DNA from: Enterococcus nangangensis
Lineage (GTDB): Bacteria; Bacillota; Bacilli; Lactobacillales; Enterococcaceae
Direction of reading: 5' to 3'
NCBI RefSeq assembly: GCF_005405245.1
Contig: NZ_BJDR01000004.1
Span: 1 to 64,000 of the forward strand
DNA: 64,000 nucleotides
How positions within the stretch are numbered: the first letter of the stretch is position 1; every line of letters starts with the position of its first letter. The notes under the pieces were generated by a model. It saw only the letters and a program-made list of their open reading frames with translations. It searched no databases and was not told the origin of the DNA. Made by a program: the position numbers and the translations under genes. Shown one piece after another: positions 60,687 through 64,000 of the stretch.

Positions 60687-61568
60687 ATGAAACGAAGCTA
60701 TAATCCAGAAAATCAACCGAAAGCGTGGCTCTTCCTTCTTCCCGCGTTAATCGTGATTGCGATTTTTAGTATTTATCCCCTCTTCCGCTCCTTGTACATG
60801 AGTTTTTTGCGGGGACCATTGATTAATCAAAGTTGGACAGGGATTGATAACTACAAGCAAGTATTGCAAGATCCCGTCTTTTATAAAGCCATGGGAAACA
60901 CCGCCCTCTTTGCTTTTACCGTGGTACCCATTGCCTTAATTATTTCCATCGCCTTAGCGTGGATTATTTTTGAAAAAGTAAAACACAAAAGTTTTTTTGA
61001 AACGATTTTCTTCATGCCTTATGTCACCAGTACCATTGCCATCGGGATTGTCTTCCGTTACTTCTTTAACGGCTCCTATGGTTTAATCAACTATGCTTTA
61101 GGTTTTCTAGGAATTGCGCCGATTAACTGGTTAGATAACGTCCACATGAGCATGACCACTTTAATTATCTTTGGTGTTTGGTCTAGTCTCGCTTTCAACA
61201 TTATTATTTTGTTAGGGGGCTTTCGGAACATTGATCCTGAGCATTACAAAATTGCTAAAATGTTTGGCGCTAAAGACGGCGAAATTTTTTGGCGCATTAC
61301 TTTCCCCCAACTAATTCCCACCATTACTTTCTTATTACTAGTCAACATCATTAGTTCCTTTAAAGTGTATACACAAGTGTACGCCTTGTTTAACGGCCAA
61401 CCAGGGTTAGCTAAAAGTGCCACCACTGCGGTGTACTACATTTACGACAAGTTCATCGTTTCCGGCCGTCCCGGGATTGCCATGGCGGCTACCGTTATCT
61501 TATTCTTAGTCATCTTAGTCATTACCTTTATTCAAAATAAAATCATGAAGAAATTGGGGGATTACTAA
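60687..61568 (+). CDS. ABC importer permease, MalF/UgpA-like
   Basis: 293 residues, six membrane helices, starting MKRSYNPENQPKAWLFLLPA. The EAA loop near residue 195 reads FGAKDGEIFWRITFPQLIPT. ATG 60687 directly follows the ATPase stop; a start further upstream inside the ATPase is rejected. Confidence 0.87.
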   Translation: MKRSYNPENQPKAWLFLLPALIVIAIFSIYPLFRSLYMSFLRGPLINQSWTGIDNYKQVLQDPVFYKAMGNTALFAFTVVPIALIISIALAWIIFEKVKHKSFFETIFFMPYVTSTIAIGIVFRYFFNGSYGLINYALGFLGIAPINWLDNVHMSMTTLIIFGVWSSLAFNIIILLGGFRNIDPEHYKIAKMFGAKDGEIFWRITFPQLIPTITFLLLVNIISSFKVYTQVYALFNGQPGLAKSATTAVYYIYDKFIVSGRPGIAMAATVILFLVILVITFIQNKIMKKLGDY

Positions 61569-61569
61569 A

Positions 61570-62388
61570 ATGAAAAAAGTACTCACCATTGTGGCTTATA
61601 TCTTTTTAATTTTATTAGCCATCATTACTGTCTTTCCTTTCATTTACATGATTTTAGCTGGCCTCATGACCTTCCGGGAAGCGACTAGCATTCCGCCAAC
61701 TTTGATTCCAGCCAGCTTCCAATGGCAAAACTACACTGAAGTCTTCAGTAAAGCACCTTTCTTACAATACTTCATTAACACCGTGGCTGTTTCTGCCATT
61801 ACCACGATTGCGACGCTAATTACTTCTCTACTAGCGGCGTTTGCTTTAACGAGCTTGAACTTTAAGTTTAAAGGCGTGGTGATTGCCATCATGATTTCTT
61901 TATTGATGGTGCCTTACGAATCCATCATCTTTACCAATTACAACACGATTTCTAAAATGGGCCTTTTAAACTCTTACCCGGCGTTAATTATTCCTTTCTT
62001 AACTAGTATCTTTTATATTTACTACTTAAACACGTACCTAAGAAGCATCTCTTCCACCTTTTATAAAGCCGCTAAAATTGACGGCGCTAGTGATTTAGAA
62101 TACATTCGCAAGATTTTGATTCCTATGTCAAAACCTGCTTTAGTAACGGTGGGAATTTTAACTTTCATTTCCAGTTGGAATTCTTTCTTGTGGCCGTTAC
62201 TAGTCACCAACGAAAAGAAATACCGTTTATTAAACAATGGGTTATCGGCCTTCACCACCGAAAGTGGCAACGATGTCCACTTACAATTAGCTGCAGCGAC
62301 GTTAACCGTTATTCCTATTTTGATTATCTATTTAGTCTTTAGAAAAGAAATTATTCGAGGAGTGGCAAAAAATGGTCTCAAAGGGTAA
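61570..62388 (+). CDS. ABC importer permease, MalG/UgpE-like
   Basis: 272 residues, six helices, EAA loop YKAAKIDGASDLEYIRKILI. One base after the first permease stop. Together they form the channel for the binding protein that starts at 63.68 kb. Confidence 0.87.
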   Translation: MKKVLTIVAYIFLILLAIITVFPFIYMILAGLMTFREATSIPPTLIPASFQWQNYTEVFSKAPFLQYFINTVAVSAITTIATLITSLLAAFALTSLNFKFKGVVIAIMISLLMVPYESIIFTNYNTISKMGLLNSYPALIIPFLTSIFYIYYLNTYLRSISSTFYKAAKIDGASDLEYIRKILIPMSKPALVTVGILTFISSWNSFLWPLLVTNEKKYRLLNNGLSAFTTESGNDVHLQLAAATLTVIPILIIYLVFRKEIIRGVAKNGLKG

Positions 62389-63667
62389 AACTAGCGTTAC
62401 TTTTCATAGTGGCGTTTTAACCATCGGCGGTACCGTCGTAGAAATTGCTTACGAAGATGCCCATATCTTTTTCGACTTTGGTACCGAGTTTCGACCAGAA
62501 TTAAATTTACCAAATGACGACTTACAGACTTTAGTCGACAATCGTCTGGTGCCCCAACTGAAAAATATTTATGATCCGCGCCTCAGCTATACCTATGAAG
62601 GCGACGAAGAAAAAACGTTTGCCCATACGGCCGTCTTCTTGTCCCACGCGCATTTAGATCATTCTCGCATGGTGAACTACTTAGATCCTGCGATTCCCAT
62701 GTATACCATGGCAGAAACGGCAGCCATCTTACGCTCTTTAAATCGCAATGGCGACTTTTTAATTCCGAGTCCTTTTGAAAAACAAAATTTCGTCCGGGAA
62801 ATGATTGGCTTAAAAGCCCATGACGTCGTTCAGGTGGGGAAAATTTCCATTGAAATCTTCCCTGTCGACCACGATGCTTATGGGGCGGCAGCGTTAATTA
62901 TTCAAACACCAGATACGCAAATTACTTACACCGGTGACTTGCGCTTACACGGCTATGATGCAGAAGATACTTTAAATTTTTGTGTCGCTGCCCGCCATAC
63001 GGATTGCTTAATTATGGAAGGCGTTAGCATTAGCTTCCCTGAGCGGGAAAAAGATGACGCGACCCCAGAAATTGCTAGTGAACAAGACTTGATTGCTAAA
63101 ATGAAAGAAATCGTCTTAGCTAATCCTGAGCGCCAATTGACCTTTAACGGTTATCCCGCCAACGTCAAACGCTTTTTAGAAATTGTTCGCAACATCCCCC
63201 GCCAAGTAGTTTTAGAAGCCAATATGGCGGCGCTTTTGAAAGAAGTTTTTCAAGTGGATGTTCCTTACTATTATGCGAATCCTCAACAAGCGCCAATCCC
63301 GCTTTTAGATGCGACATTGGCACTGCCTTATCCTACGCTATTAGCAGACACGAACAAATATTTCTGGCAAGTAGTGGACCATTTTGAAAACTTGCAGACT
63401 GGGGGACTTTACATCCATAGCGATGCCCAACCCCTCGGGGACTTTGATCCCCACTACCAAATTTTTCTCGACTTGTTAGCGGCACACAGCATCGAATTCG
63501 TGCGGCTAGCTTGCTCCGGTCATGCGGTACCCAACGATTTAAATAAAATCGTCGCTTTGATCGAGCCTAAACTTTTGATTCCAATCCATTCGTACCATCC
63601 AGAACTTTTGGAGAATCCGTTTGGTGAAAGAATACTTCCGCAACGCGGAGAAAAAATACTTTTTTAA
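62372..63667 (+). CDS. Metallo-beta-lactamase-fold protein (RNase J/beta-CASP-like)
   Basis: 431 residues. The metal motif SHAHLDH near residue 95 and VDHDAYGAAALII near 168 plus YTGDLRLHG near 193 fit RNase J/CPSF-type MBL proteins, with a beta-CASP-like insert after it and the C-terminal CSGHAVPNDL motif (His ligand) near 385. Overlaps the permease gene by 17 bases, so translated with the importer. Related enzymes are nucleases, but in an importer operon it might act on a phosphorylated or cyclic small molecule. That is inference. Confidence 0.78.
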   Translation: MVSKGKTSVTFHSGVLTIGGTVVEIAYEDAHIFFDFGTEFRPELNLPNDDLQTLVDNRLVPQLKNIYDPRLSYTYEGDEEKTFAHTAVFLSHAHLDHSRMVNYLDPAIPMYTMAETAAILRSLNRNGDFLIPSPFEKQNFVREMIGLKAHDVVQVGKISIEIFPVDHDAYGAAALIIQTPDTQITYTGDLRLHGYDAEDTLNFCVAARHTDCLIMEGVSISFPEREKDDATPEIASEQDLIAKMKEIVLANPERQLTFNGYPANVKRFLEIVRNIPRQVVLEANMAALLKEVFQVDVPYYYANPQQAPIPLLDATLALPYPTLLADTNKYFWQVVDHFENLQTGGLYIHSDAQPLGDFDPHYQIFLDLLAAHSIEFVRLACSGHAVPNDLNKIVALIEPKLLIPIHSYHPELLENPFGERILPQRGEKILF

Positions 63668-63679
63668 AGGAGAGTCAAA

Positions 63680-64000
63680 ATGAAGTTCAAAAAATTGGCA
63701 GGTCTTATGTTGGTTGCCTCTGCTGCCCTAGCCTTAGGTGCATGTGGAAATTCCAAAGATTCAGATAAAGGGAGCGCAGATAAGAGTGATATCGTTACGG
63801 ATGTAACAGAAGATACCACAATTACTTTCTGGCATGCCATGAACGGCGCGCAAGAAGAAGCGTTAACAAAATTAACGGACGATTTCATGGCCGCTAATCC
63901 CAAAATCAAAGTAGAATTGCAAAACCAAGGTTCCTACGGCGATATGCAAGCCAAAATTACTTCGACAATGCAATCACCAAAAGATTTACCAACGATTACC
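63680..64000 (+). CDS. Solute-binding lipoprotein of the ABC importer (partial)
   Basis: 107 codons to the window edge; incomplete. Begins MKFKKLAGLMLVASAALALG with the lipobox LALGACG (Cys at residue 22), a Ser/Asp-rich linker, then TITFWHAMNGAQEEALTKL, typical of the UgpB/MalE (SBP_bac_1 type) family; UgpB-like wording suggests a glycerol-3-phosphate or oligosaccharide ligand. Same operon, 12 bases after the MBL protein. Confidence 0.87.
   Translation, partial: MKFKKLAGLMLVASAALALGACGNSKDSDKGSADKSDIVTDVTEDTTITFWHAMNGAQEEALTKLTDDFMAANPKIKVELQNQGSYGDMQAKITSTMQSPKDLPTIT

Noticed and set aside
1-64000. CRISPR arrays, rRNA and tRNA genes
   Set aside because: No regularly spaced repeat array or recognisable tRNA/rRNA segment was seen on either strand.

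Overview
The window looks like a chromosomal segment of a low-GC Gram-positive coccus, most likely Enterococcus or a close relative (Enterococcaceae). The reasons are the Gls24/AmaP/GlsB stress genes, a TraB/PrgY-type protein, catabolite-responsive (CRE-like) elements, the MurNAc-6-P (mupG-murQ-murP-murR) and araBDA catabolic operons, and enterococcal-style IS elements (IS256, IS3, IS21, IS1182 and IS200 relatives). The species cannot be fixed from the sequence alone.

Left chromosomal part (about 1-29.7 kb, mostly minus strand, intact metabolic operons): MurNAc-GlcNAc salvage with its RpiR regulator (0.1-4.6 kb); a TraB-family membrane protein and a serine hydrolase (5.1-7.1 kb); an ABC-F ATPase behind a leader with a 23-codon leader peptide, alternative hairpins and a terminator just before the start codon (7.2-9.1 kb); araB-araD-araA with AraR-like operators (9.2-13.0 kb); a heterodimeric ABC exporter (13.1-16.6 kb); a HIT protein, a large membrane-anchored protein and a pRiA4b-ORF3-like protein (16.8-20.1 kb); a TPP-riboswitch-controlled cytX-thiM-thiE-thiD operon with a folate-type ECF S component behind it (20.3-24.5 kb). 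Divergent from it is an ABC-2 exporter operon with a structured, terminator-ended leader (24.5-27.3 kb), then a duplicated DUF1538 membrane protein followed by two small PII-type proteins (27.4-29.7 kb).

Accessory part (about 29.7-56.6 kb, more AT-rich, full of breaks): a frameshifted acetyltransferase, a Doc/Fic toxin with its DNA-binding partner, a decayed ArsR-nitroreductase-EFR1 operon, another acetyltransferase and an unknown gene. From 36.18 to 56.62 kb lies what I read as one degenerate integrated element in the 3' end of rpsI. A tyrosine integrase, an excisionase-like protein and a Rep_trans initiator sit next to the intact rpsI, and a 52-bp copy of the rpsI 3' end (46/52 identical, four of the six changes synonymous) sits about 20.4 kb away. 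The element carries a VbhA-like antitoxin, a truncated nucleotidyltransferase, IS elements and fragments, two AraC regulators, a serine resolvase and a cell-envelope stress cassette (CorA, AmaP, DUF2273, Gls24 on one strand; SDR oxidoreductase and GlsB on the other).

Right chromosomal part (56.6-64 kb): rplM-rpsI, an acetyltransferase, a YueI-like protein and an unknown partner, then an ABC importer operon (ATPase, two permeases, a metallo-beta-lactamase-fold protein and the start of a solute-binding lipoprotein that runs off the end).
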